Part shown: positions 24,687 through 36,099 of the stretch, piece after piece
Numbering within the stretch: position 1 is the first letter of the stretch
Layout of the letters: each line of letters begins with the position of its first letter
DNA from: Bombus terrestris
Lineage: Eukaryota; Arthropoda; Insecta; Hymenoptera; Apidae
DNA length: 64,000 nucleotides
Direction: 5' to 3'
Assembly (NCBI RefSeq): GCF_910591885.1
Contig: NC_063279.1
Coordinates: 5,580,001 to 5,644,000, forward strand
The notes under the pieces: generated by a model
Databases searched by the model: none
The model's input: only the letters and a program-made list of their open reading frames with translations
What the model was told of the DNA's origin: nothing
Program-made: the position numbers and the translations under genes

Positions 24687-27600
24687 ACGATATATATATA
24701 TATATAAGTATAACTTATCTTTATTAGACTAGCAGCTGCCGATTTTCTACTTAAAGAGGGCCAATCAATGACATGGCTACTTGGTAACAAACTTATTACA
24801 GTAACAACAAGTGGTTGTAGCAATAAAGCAATGCGAAATGGACTTTGTGATAATTGTTGGGTTGTATGTAAACCTGGTCCTCAATCTCCTGAACATTTGA
24901 AAACATCTCAATCAACTTTAAGACGAGCATCGAGTACAGAGGTATTATTAACATGCATTATTGATATTATTTACATAATTATTTTGCTATTAGTTACAAA
25001 TTGTTCTAAAATATAAAATGATAATATATAATAGACAGCAAAAGAGGACAAATTGTCTAGGCAGTCTTCTGGAGGTCATGGAAGCTCTACTGCAAACACA
25101 GCTGCAAATTCCCCAACAGAAGAATCAAAGAAAACATCGGAAGATTCAGATTTAACAAAAAAAGACCATTCTTCAGAAAAAATGGAAAAAGATCAAGCAG
25201 AATCATCAAAATTAGAACAAATACTTAATAGTGAGAAACAAGAAGAACATGTGCTCTGTGCTTGTTGGTGTCAGGGTTGGGCTGAGATTTATGTACGTAG
25301 ACCTACAGGTGACATGTCTTGGATAATGAGGATTCAGAACTCTATGCAATTTGAAACAAATGTAGACTTTCCTGTGTATGATATAATGGCATTATATAGG
25401 CCAAATCAAGATTTGTTGCAAAAGCAGCAAGAATCTACATCAGAGTGTTCTGGAGATGAAGCAGAGGTAGTTTCAAAATATATTATTTAAAAATTATGTA
25501 AAAAAATGCACAATTCTTTCTCTCTTTCTATAGGACACTGCAGATAAAAATATGGATCAAATACGGTGTGATCATAATATTATAAAATCTGTGATATCTT
25601 CTGTATCATCAGGTCCAATTGCAATACCGGGTTCACCAGCTCGACCGAGTCCTTCAAGGCAAAGTTCACGCGATAGTTTAGAGAGTTTAGAGGATGGTGA
25701 AGATGGTATGATTAAACATTATTATACTTTAGTTGTCGTAATAAACAAATAATAAAATGAGTATATTAAAAAGTAAAAATTATTGGTAGATTTACGTCGT
25801 TCTCGAAATCCCGTACGCAGATCAAATTCTAGTCCTGAAATGAGTGCTAATTGGAAGAATCCATTCTTGAATAAAGAAAAACTAAGCAATTTGCAACAAG
25901 TAGACCGAGATTTTTTATCTACAGATATAGAAGTCAAACTTGATGCCGAACTAAAAAAACCTGCAAAAACTACATATGCAAAAGATATGAGGTATTATTT
26001 GTTTAACAAATAATAGTGTATTCTATTATTTTAATAGATTTTAATAATAATTTTTATTAGCTTTGTAAATATAATAATAAAGATATATTTATGCAGAGTT
26101 AGTTGTGAAGCTATACCAGAAGAGATGTTTGGCATGGGTACAACACCTCCATCAGAAAATGTATCAGATCATCCAACTGCATTACGATCTCAGTGTTCTT
26201 ATCCAGGCGCAACACAAGTCACTCAAATTATTACGACTACTAGCAATACTGTTCCTCCATCACCTACTACCATACAGGTATAGTATTATTTTTTTAGCCT
26301 CTCGAGCATGGAAAGCGACTTCCAGTTTATGTATTCAAGTAAATAAAGTTTGCAATATTTCTTAATTACAAAAAACCTTTTGTCTATTTTTACAGGTTCA
26401 AGGAAACTTTTTGGGAGTACAGGGACGTGCAACACAAATTCAATCATCTGTTGCAAAGCCTCCACAATCACCTACACAAATTTACCCTCGTTTATCTAGT
26501 CTTGACTCTGGTCAAAAACAAATGCCATTAGGATCAGATAGTAAACCACCTATTGGACGCAATCATTTAGCTGATAAGGTATCATTGATTATATTTATTC
26601 TTAAATACTCTGTTTCAAAAGGAAAATACATATACACATATCTGTTTGTAGCAAAAGGATGAGAAACCTGATCCTTCTATGTTACCTCCTTTGCCATTAC
26701 CTTTTCGTGATAGAGGTCATACAATTTCTGTAATGAGCCCCGTAAAAAAGTCCCGTGGAGAATGGGACAATATTCGTAGAGGAAACTCGCCACGAGTAAA
26801 AGAAACACCTAAAACTAGTATCAATCCGAGGTAATGATACAATACTTTTAAATACAAATATTCAGTAATTATCTTTGTGTTCTAATATAAAATTTATATT
26901 TAAATTATAAATTACAGTTTTGTGTTTTTGCAACTGTATCATACAGCACATTTTGGTTCGCCTTCAGAAAAACCTTTATTGGTTCCACAGACAACGGCTG
27001 TACAAAGAGCAGTGACAAATTTAGATAGAATACAACCATATGAAACCCATAAAATTGGGGTTCTTTATGTTGGTCCAGGGCAAGCTTCTAATGAAACTGA
27101 AATTTTAGCTAATCAACATGGATCACTTCGATATACAGAATTTTTACAACGATTAGGAACGTTAGTCCGATTGAAGGATGTTGATGAAAGTGTGTTTTTG
27201 GGAGGTTTAGATCGTAATGGTGAAAACGGAAACTTCGCATATATTTGGCAAGACGATGTTACACAGGTTGAAATAAACTTCTATAATTTTTATTATTTTA
27301 TATTTTTGATAATGTAATTTTATATAATTTTATCAGGTGGCATTTCATGTTGCTACGTTGATGCCAACAAAATTAAGTGATCCGAAATGTACATCTAAAA
27401 AGCAACATATTGGAAATAATTATGTTACTGTTGTTTATAATGAATCTGGAGAACCATATAATATACAAACTGTAAAGGTATGTTTTATTATAGTATCTCA
27501 TTGTAAAGTATTATATGTACTAATATTTGTGTTGCTTTCTTAGGGACAGTTCAATTATGCATGTGTTGTAATTCAGCCCCTAGATCACGGTACTAATCAA

Positions 27601-28103
27601 GTTACAGTTCAAGTAAAAGAAGAATTGGTTAAACATATTCGACACAGTGAACCAAAAATCATTTCTGATCAAAATTTAGCTATTTTATCTCGACAGTTAG
27701 CTCTTCATGCCAATGTAAGTTTTATAAAAAAATATACTAATTGTAATTATATTGCACTATTCGTATACTATTCCATGTTTTTCTGATATATAAAAAAAAA
27801 TTAAATCAACATTAATTTAATACCATATTTGTTTTATTATAGCTTTGTCTTAAATTATATTACAATGAAATTTATAGTTTCTCCTCTCTGTTCTAGCTTG
27901 CTTCAATGGTTTCATCGTCATTGGAACAAAATAGTCACAATCCATATGCTTCTAATTGGTTAGAACGTTTACGACATATTAAACGACTTAGGAATCGTGT
28001 GTTGCAAGAAACAAACAATAATCCAGATAGAACAACTGATGATTTATCACCAAGATCGAACAAACGTATTTATATGGATGATTTTACTGAATATACAACA
28101 TGA
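19989..28103 (+). CDS. TSC2: Tuberin (TSC2 / gigas), RapGAP-family Rheb GTPase activator
   Basis: Tuberin with hamartin (TSC1) is the GTPase-activating complex that switches off Rheb and thereby mTORC1. I count 29 coding exons, joined in phase, giving 1827 residues (human about 1807). Exon ends: 19989-20067, 20306-20442, 20557-20750, 20827-21030, 21115-21289, 21388-21588, 21665-21806, 21875-22023, 22101-22273, 22342-22510, 22587-22808, 22929-23190, 23277-23395, 23458-23622, 23711-23876, 23953-24149, 24236-24352, 24430-24611, 24728-24941, 25035-25466, 25534-25705, 25790-25991, 26097-26277, 26396-26578, 26652-26830, 26918-27266, 27337-27477, 27544-27714, 27897-28103. The N-terminal helical repeats and tuberin domain fill roughly the first 850 residues. 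The RapGAP domain spans about 1540-1760, with the catalytic Asn thumb in HIGNNYV (Asn 1682). Two Akt-type sites match human ones: RKRSSSL (Ser 953) and RDRGHT (Thr 1503). The C-terminus DDFTEY matches the human end. A poly(A) signal AATAAA is at 28290. Confidence 0.97.
24650..24706. repeat. AT microsatellite in a TSC2 intron
   Basis: Two (AT)n runs separated by AAACACG, inside the intron between TSC2 exons 18 and 19 (24612-24727). Apparent reading frames here encode only Tyr-Ile repeats and are not genes. Confidence 0.9.
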
Positions 28104-28607
28104 TTTGATTTTAATAAAGGAGTTATTTAATAATTGTAATTAATATGATTCATGTTTGTTAATACGATAATTAAGTATTCTTTCTGTAAACTACAGAGAA
28201 GATAATTATTCTAAGTACAAATATTTCTCATTATATTTTATATTCAAATTTCAATTAATTCATTAATATAAATTTTTAATTTTGTGATAAATAAAAGAAC
28301 GAGTATGTAATATTATTCTAATATAATTATGTATTGTTATTTTAATATTCAATACAAAATAATACTATCTATTTAATGTATTTCGTTCTTCAAGATTGTA
28401 AATAAATTCGACAAAATCGGTTTCAAACAAATCGTTAGAAAAAATTTACAATTTTAGAAAATGCATTTATATTAGTAAAAATGAATTTTATATATAAAAA
28501 TAATAATAATATCCGCTTGATATTATGAATATTTATTTCATACTGATTGGTAGAAATTTGCTGTAGAGGTTATATTTTATTTTGTAAGTTGGTAATACAA
28601 ACAGCGC
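28104..28607 (+). other. TSC2 3' UTR and short spacer
   Basis: AT-rich sequence after the TSC2 stop codon. AATAAA occurs at 28290-28295, which probably ends the TSC2 transcript. No other gene is seen before the MITE. Confidence 0.5.
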
Positions 28608-28611
28608 TTAA

Positions 28612-28916
28612 CCCACGATCATATAAACAGGTCTCTCGATATCCATACACTATACCCCAAACCTAGGGAATATTCTAAAATTGAGTCATGAAAAATCAAC
28701 ATGGAAGACAGGAAGTTCTATGCATGCGTGAGATGCCATGAATGTCTCAAATAGGGACAGAGATACTCTACTCATCTCTGTCTATCTCGCAGAACGAGAA
28801 CTTTGTTGTCTTCCATATTGACTTTTCACAACTCAAAAGAGGGGTGGTTTTCCCTAGCGAGTGTCTAGGTATCATCATAGTTCAGACTCTAGACCTGTTT
28901 ATATGACCGTCGCAGC
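28612..28916. mobile_element. piggyBac-like MITE with TTAA target duplication
   Basis: A 305-bp fold-back element bounded on both sides by TTAA (28608-28611 and 28917-28920), the target-site signature of piggyBac transposons. The left end begins with CCC after TTAA, as piggyBac ends often do. The two ends share TCATATAAACAGGTCT in inverted orientation. The inverted similarity continues inward over most of the element: CTAGGGAA near 28663 pairs with the complement of TTCCCTAG near 28850, and ATGGAAGACA near 28700 pairs with TGTCTTCCAT near 28808. It has no coding capacity, so it would be mobilised by a transposase elsewhere. It sits between TSC2 and fwe, about 180 bp before the fwe start codon. 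The outermost bases of the right end differ from the left, so the copy is not perfect. Confidence 0.7.
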
Positions 28917-28920
28917 TTAA

Positions 28921-29095
28921 CTATAAAGAAGTTCACGTGAGAACTACGTACAAAATCGTTGACAGATATAAGCGCCTCTGCCCACATAATTAAGAAACTC
29001 ACGGGTCGATTTTCCGTACATCAACATCCTTATAGTACTGTCAGTCTCGTTTGGTCCTGTCAGCTGGTGAAGAAGGGGAGACTGGAACGATAAAA
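28921..29095 (+). promoter_or_regulatory. Flower 5' UTR / promoter-proximal region
   Basis: The 175 bases before the fwe ATG are GC-richer than the surroundings and are presumably 5' UTR and core promoter. The MITE directly abuts this segment, so part of the promoter may lie in or beyond the insertion. Confidence 0.4.
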
Positions 29096-30828
29096 ATGGT
29101 AAATGTATTTTCAATTACTGAAACTACAATTATTTGGACATATGTTTTTTTTATACTGATAGTTTATTGACTTTTTAGTCGTTCGCCGAGAAAATATCGT
29201 CGATTATGCAAAGACCAGGACAGGACCCTGTTGCCAAGGACGATGTACCTTGGTGGATGAAGTATGCTGGACGAGGACTCGGCACCGTGGGTAGTATAAG
29301 TATGTTTTGTAACATAACATGTATTGTGAGATATACATCATTATGGAATTAACTTATTGTCATTACTTTCTTTTACAGCAAACTTCTTATATTTTTTAGA
29401 ATTTACATAAAAAAATGTACATAATAATTCATGTTTTGTATAGACATATACAGTATTAACATACAATATGCATTTATGGTTTGTGATTTTTCTATACTTA
29501 CAACTAATTATATAGAACTTAAACATCTTAAATCATCTATTGTTATCACTATGAACATTTTTATTACTTATCTTTATATTATTGATACAATAGTTATGTA
29601 TGATTTTTGTGAATTTGTTATAGTTGCAATTATTCTTGGAGGATGGAATTGTTTATCAATTCTGATGGGTTCGGTAGATTGCCTAATAAGTGGTATGTGG
29701 CAAATGGTAGCTGGTTTTATAGTTGCAACAATAGAAGCACCATGTTGCTGTCTATTTATTGATTATGTACAAAACTTAAGTGATTGGGTGGAAAAGAGAC
29801 CATATTGGAATAGAGCAGCTGGATATTGTATGTAAGTTTAAATTACATTTTTATTGAAATATTTAAGTTATAAATCTATATTTTTTTTCTATAGTGGTGT
29901 GTATAGATAATTAAATGAGAATGCATCATAATAGATAAAATTTTAAACCGAGTTTCTTTTATGGCTGGGAGATAGAAGATTAACTATGTTATTGTTATAA
30001 TATTTTTCTTTCCTTTAATATTAATTTATATTGCTACTGTTTAGACATAATGTATTGTATTATTTTTAGAATGGCAATTCCTTCAGTCCTCCTTTGTTTT
30101 GGAATGAGTAGCTTATTTGGCAGTGGTCTGATATTTGCGACAGGTGTAATATATGGACTAATGTCACTTGGGCGAAAGTAAGTTACATCTGTTTAATTTA
30201 TTATTTTAGGAGATATATCATTCATATTAAAATTACATATATCATACAGATACACTTTTATAGGTATAAACAATTTATACTAATAAGTATATTGCTTTGT
30301 TTCAATTCTAAAAAATTAGTATAAATTTTTATACGATTACTTTATTCAGTTAAGGAAATAAATTTTACGGTGTGTTGTTATCATGTGTGCACATGTTATT
30401 CGCTTCTGGGTGGAAGACTAATTTTGTTACATTATCTCATATTTGTTTATATTTATGTTTGAATTTGTTGCTATGGTTTTTGGGTACTTTTTATAATACA
30501 TAAATTAACTAACATAATTTCCATTTCATATTATGAAGTTCCATAAAGTATATATCATTCATACAAAGCAACACAAAATATATCATTTTCCTTTTATTTA
30601 ACATACATTACAAGCTATGTACTATTAAAATATAATAGTAAAGTATATAATATTTGTTGTATGTAATACTTAATTTTTCGTTACTAATACACTAATCATA
30701 ACAGAGGAACCAGGCCCGACCCAGCAGGAATGACGTCGGGTGTGAGTTCCCCACAGGGTACTGTACCTCCTACTACAGATCACCATACAACTCTCGTGGA
30801 AGATCCTGATGTCTGGAGGCCTACATAA
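29096..30828 (+). CDS. fwe: Flower membrane protein, isoform with first alternative last exon
   Basis: Flower is a small multi-pass protein of synaptic vesicles and the plasma membrane. It is proposed to act as a calcium channel linking exo- and endocytosis, and in Drosophila its isoforms mark winner and loser cells. Exons: 29096-29098 (the ATG alone), 29179-29299, 29624-29831, 30070-30177 and 30705-30828, giving 187 residues. Residues 24-40 hold DVPWWMKYAGRGLGTVG, the conserved N-terminal motif. Membrane segments lie at about 40-58, 65-84 and 110-145. The acidic residue in the segment IEAPCC is Glu 79, the same number as the residue described for the Drosophila channel. This isoform ends in a Pro/Thr-rich tail with terminal DVWRPT. 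A second last exon lies downstream (separate entry). Confidence 0.93.
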
Positions 30829-31824
30829 ATCATCAAACATTCATTGCACCACTTCTCTAACCAGGCAATAATAAATAAAATTTAATGTCATTTTTACACT
30901 TGTAGTTTTCTAGATACCACATTTTTAGATATCACATTACATTTTTAGATTTATGGCTAGATTTTAATGTTATAATTATAATCAATGTATTTGATAATAT
31001 GAGTTTAATTTATCTAATACATTACAATAATATTGTCATTTCTGTGTGCAATGGTTTTTTTGTTAATTTACTTGAAAAAATTGAATTATTTGATTTAATA
31101 ATACATGTATTATTTTTATTCTATGTAAGTTAAAACTCATAAATTAATTATGCTGCAATGAAAGGCTTAAATGTGTGTATGCTTAAGCTTAAGAATATTA
31201 GTTCATAATTTTAAACAATTATTTACCTATACACAAACGTTCTTTTAATTCTACGAAAATAACACACATAGCTTTGGAAAATACATATTTAGCTTTGGAT
31301 TTCTTGCATTGGAAACACATGTTTGCTTTGTTCTTATATTTTTGAGATATAGTGTATCACTTATATTAATGAGTTGCATGATATTGCTAGCTTCTTTTAC
31401 CTATAATTTTATATACATTTGGATTTCAGCACATTATTTTTAATTTTAAATACCATCCCTTAATACTTCTTTGTTAAATACTATTCTTTATGGATAGTAT
31501 AGGTTCTTTTTAGATATAGTTATAAAATGTTTAAAACAATATTGAAATTTTTACTATAACGTAACATTTTATATTATTAAAGCGTCTTTATAGGTATATG
31601 TTTTATAATACAAAATTTATATTTTGTATATACATATAACGACAGTAATAAATAATAATTAAATAAATAAATTAATTAATAATTTATGAATTTTTAGGGC
31701 ACCACTTCGTGAAATGAGATCAGCAGCGACGAATATCGAGGTTCCTTCATCGAGTATGCAAGCTACACTTGTTGAAAATGCTCAACCAATGAGTTTTACC
31801 AATAGACCAGATAGTAATGTTTAA
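29096..31824 (+). CDS. fwe: Flower membrane protein, isoform with second alternative last exon
   Basis: The same first four exons can join an alternative terminal exon at 31698-31824. It has a good acceptor (GAATTTTTAG), exactly the right phase (AA plus G gives Lys), and an open frame to a TAA, for 188 residues. The encoded tail contains LREMRSAATN and TLVENAQPMSF. I recall a similar NAQP-containing tail in insect Flower proteins, so this may be the ancestral C-terminus. The two terminal exons must be used as alternatives, because each ends in a stop codon. The choice would be made by alternative polyadenylation plus splicing. Confidence 0.8.
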
Positions 31825-34800
31825 ATCCTCAACATTAATTGGCAAAAGAATTCATTTTCTGGTATGAATGGTGATGAATGTTGACTTGGTAAAATATTCA
31901 ATAATTGAGCCTATGAATATGCATTGTTTGAAGCACTTATTATTTAGTCCTACTAATATCGTAATATTTTATCATCTTCAATTTATGATACTGTAAATTG
32001 CTTATATTATTTGTGCTGATATATAGGTGAAGTAGTTAGGTCATTTTTTCCTTTTCATACATAATTTTTAATTTAGTTTCAGTTGTGAACTTCGATATCA
32101 ATAGAGCATTAGTGATATTAACACATTATTTACTAAACCATTATTATATATATAAAAGTTACATTATTTCAGTTTTTTATTTGAAATAATGCCAAAGTTA
32201 AAGACTGCTATAGAAATTATATTCTGATAGTATTCATAGGCTTGATTTCTTGTGCTCCTACTTGTCTATTGTGTGTCATAATGTTCATAAAGAATGAAAT
32301 TGATGGGGAAAAAATAATCTTACGTTAGTTGATTTTGGATGTAGTTATCTATTTAAATTTTACATTTTAAGTGTAATATTTTGAACTAAAATAACACTTC
32401 CAAAATCAAAATATTCTAAGACTTTAAGACGAATCATTTATAAGTTATAGAAGGTGGACGAGTCATAACATGTAAGCTTTATTTTCATTTATTCATGTAT
32501 TGTATACATATATATGTGGGATAAGTCACATAGTTAGAACAATCCTCCATTTGTTTATTATTTAGAATAAAAAATTAATCTATAAATTAAGAATTGATCT
32601 AAATCCAATAATATTGCACTTCATTTTTTTCTAGAAAAACAGCATTATATATATATTTTATATAAATCAATCTTTTATTTTGTGAATGAAATTGGCAATA
32701 TTTTGCAAAAAGATTATTTTGGATAGATTTTTCTTCAAAATTGATATTTGATGGATGCAAAAACTAATTTATATAAAAAATTAAATATACATGTAATTTA
32801 AAAAGAAAGACATTGTTCGACTTCGGTGTATTATTACATTTAACATGAAAAAAAGGAAACAAAAAGATAGATTATGTAACTTTTCTTTTTATTATTTTAT
32901 CCTATCTTGAATAAAGAAAATATATATGGAAATATAAGTATATGGATTACTTCGTTTATTTTTTCTGCGAAATTATTTGTACATATACATGTATACATAC
33001 ATACATTTGAATTTACTTCGTAATCGTTTCATCCGATATTTATATTTATATATATGGTATCTACTCCCATATGATATTCTTGATTCCAAAACTACCAAAC
33101 ATAATTTTTTGTACCTTCTATATTTTTGTAGCTAAATCTGAATGATATATGACAGAGAGTATTACTGATCAGATGTACTGGTATATTTTAGTATGTATAA
33201 TACAGTTTTGTTCAAAATTACAAAATTGTAAATATATAATATTCTGATTATTTCGATAATGTTTATATCAGATTTTATTCTATTCAAAATTGTTTTAATC
33301 AGAATCAGATGTATCAATGACTTCCTCATTTTTATAGACATTTTGAACTTCTTTCCCTCTTCAATCCATATCATGTATTTTTAATCGAATAAGCATTTAT
33401 TTCTTAATCAAACTGTCAAATTACTCGACCATTATCTCTCCCTACATTCCCATTTTTTAATTAATTTATTTATTAAGTATACAAGACTAGAAATATTTAA
33501 CTAGGTACCAACTTTTTAAATCTTTGATGATTTTAGTGTTGCGTTTGCCAAATAAATTCAGTTTAAATCCACTTCTAGACGTATGTAAATTATTGTATTT
33601 ATATAGTGCGTATTATAAAGTTACTGTTTATTGTGATTTTCGTATAGCATTTTATTGTGATTGTTTATAATTAAGCAAACTTTTAGTAATTTATGTTCAT
33701 ATATGATAAATAATATACTATATCATACGCAATGTTAATTAGCATGCATTAAAAGAAATAGGAGCATATTATGTAATTTGATTATATCACATGTAGTTTC
33801 TGTACTCAATCTGAATCGAACATTTCCGACTTTCATATTTTATCATCTATGATTTATTTTAAAATTACAAAATGCTTCTTTTAAATTTAAATTACGTATT
33901 TTAAAAAATATAATAAAACCAGGGTATACTTACCTTGATAACATCATTAGTGTCAAATATTTTTATGTAATGTTTAATAGGAAAAAAAATGATATAAAGG
34001 ATGTATGATATTAATGAGAGATTAAATTAGAAGCAAATATTCGGCGCTAAGTAATTTTATTTTGCTTTCATTGCATAAATTTTGAAGAATATTTAGTGTT
34101 TACACAATGAGAGATGATACTTGAGCAAATTCAACATGAAGAAAATAATATAAAAAGGGAGAAAAATGTTAAAATAAATTTTCAAATGAATGATGTATAA
34201 AATATACGATAAGTTACATAAGGCATTTTATTGTTGTTATTGGTAGGACAGGAATATATTTATAATAATTTTCTGTCATAAGGAAATGTGTTCAAAAGTA
34301 TATGTCGCATGCGTATTTGACCAACTATTATTGAGAAGGATTAAACATTTACAGTAACATACATAATTTGCTATATAGGTTAGTGGATTATGAATAAATT
34401 TTAAGAGTACATACTGTCTTCGAAATATACAAAAATATACATATGTAGATATTCAACTTCCATTAAATAGAAACCCAATTGAAATATTTATAATGCTTAA
34501 TGCACTATCACGATTTCAAACCAATATGATATGTATACACGGAAGGAGATAGACTTATTTTAAACATATATCTATTTAATTAAAAATATCCTGTTATAAA
34601 TATGTTTAATTTTTGGAGTAGAAATTTATAAATAAAAGGTTCGGATATACACCGCTATGTATGTATTACATTAATAATTACATGAATAAATTAATAGGCT
34701 TGATTATTCGTTACATACATGTATAGTAAAATTGTCAATAAATATTAAAATTACATTAGAAGTATTATATTTGAGTAATTTTAACTAAAGTGGTAAAATT

Positions 34801-35860
34801 TACTATAACTAAACCTTTTAAATTTCATTCTTATAATTCTTTTCTTTCAACAGTATTACTTATTTATTATATTTACAAGATTCTGTTTTTAAAAATCGCG
34901 TTTTTATTTTAGTAAGTAAATTGTAAGTAAATTGTCAACCAATCATAAAGAAGGATTTGATGTGACCAATGAAAGTATTCAACAAATTTCGTAAGTTATT
35001 CATTGTTTATACATTTTGTTCAAACGTGTGGAAATTCATATTATTTTATAAACGTACGATTAAATAAATTTTTTATTACTCAAGAGATTTAATTGATACA
35101 GTGTTCCTTTATGAAATAGATAAATGACGGTGTAGGGTAAAATTCGCACTCAATTTAATTTAGTTAGTTTAGTTATGGTACGTGGAATAAATAACACGAT
35201 AACGATATTGTGTAAAATTTCAGTGCATTTGTTTATTATCTCAATATTTGTCCAAAAAGACATCGATATATATATAGCAATAATCTAAATAATATAGAAC
35301 ATTATACAACTTTTATATTTTTATACTTTATCGTTGAAAAAACGGACAATGATATTGTTATTTATAAAATATTATCATATTAATTTAATATCAATTAAAA
35401 ATTACAATTTATACGTATAGAAACGAATGCTGAATGTGAGTGTTTGTAGTACGATTCAATGTGCTTTGTCTCGAAAAAATTCCAATAAAATCAAATCGTA
35501 AAGGTAAGGCAAAACATAAAAAACTGTTCTATATAATAAATAATATAAATTATAATTTAAATATTCTAAATAAAAGATGATTTTAACGTTAATCTATATT
35601 GATTTATACAATTTATATAAATCCGCCCGCGGACTCAGTTGTATATTATATGAAACTTTGTTCAGATTTATATGTATATTTATAAATTATGTCATTTAAT
35701 TGCAAGGTTTTTACAATGCATTTAATTGCACATTATGTCACAGCAATGACATTTTATCCGACAAATTTTAAATAAATAAATTTTGATAAAGCTATAAGTT
35801 CAAGACATTAAGTAATTTCTATTTTTCGTACTATTGTTCTTATGATATTGTTTTTTACAG
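31825..35860. other. Flower 3' UTR then AT-rich intergenic sequence
   Basis: No coding exon is supportable here. The first part is probably a long fwe 3' UTR. AATAAA occurs near 32911 (TTGAATAAAG) and near 33552, either of which could end the transcript. A small tandem duplication of AAGTAAATTGT lies near 34913-34934. The rest is featureless AT-rich DNA. Confidence 0.5.
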
Positions 35861-36099
35861 GATGTCCCACAAGTTTTTGTACAAACATTGCCGGTGTCCT
35901 AGATTCTAAATTTTCAGTGAAAATAAAAGGAAAAGAAGAAGGATGCACTTGAGATGCATCCTGTAAGTACGTTTATGATCACTATCTGTGATACAATTAA
36001 CTAATGAAACGAAATAAACATATACTGTACATAATATTTTTTATTTATAGTGCTAGTATAGTGTATTTGTTAAATATCTCACGGGACACCAGCATCTAT
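35861..36099 (+). other. Exon-like pair of a candidate noncoding transcript, or degenerate inverted-repeat element
   Basis: Two short segments are each framed by near-consensus splice sites on the plus strand: 35861-35962 (acceptor TTTTTTACAG, donor GTAAGTAC) and 36051-36099 (acceptor TTTATTTATAG, donor GTAAGTATT). A further consensus donor lies near 35508 (GTAAAG|GTAAGG). Neither segment has useful coding capacity. The outer ends carry the inverted motif GGATGTCCCAC / CGGGACACC, which could instead be degenerate terminal inverted repeats. A hairpin AGGATGCA...TGCATCCT is at 35940-35962. Transcription is not shown. Confidence 0.3.

Noticed and set aside
24536..24823. Tyr-Ile-rich ORFs on both strands
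   Set aside because: They read through the AT microsatellite in a TSC2 intron and are repeat artefacts apart from the real exons they overlap.
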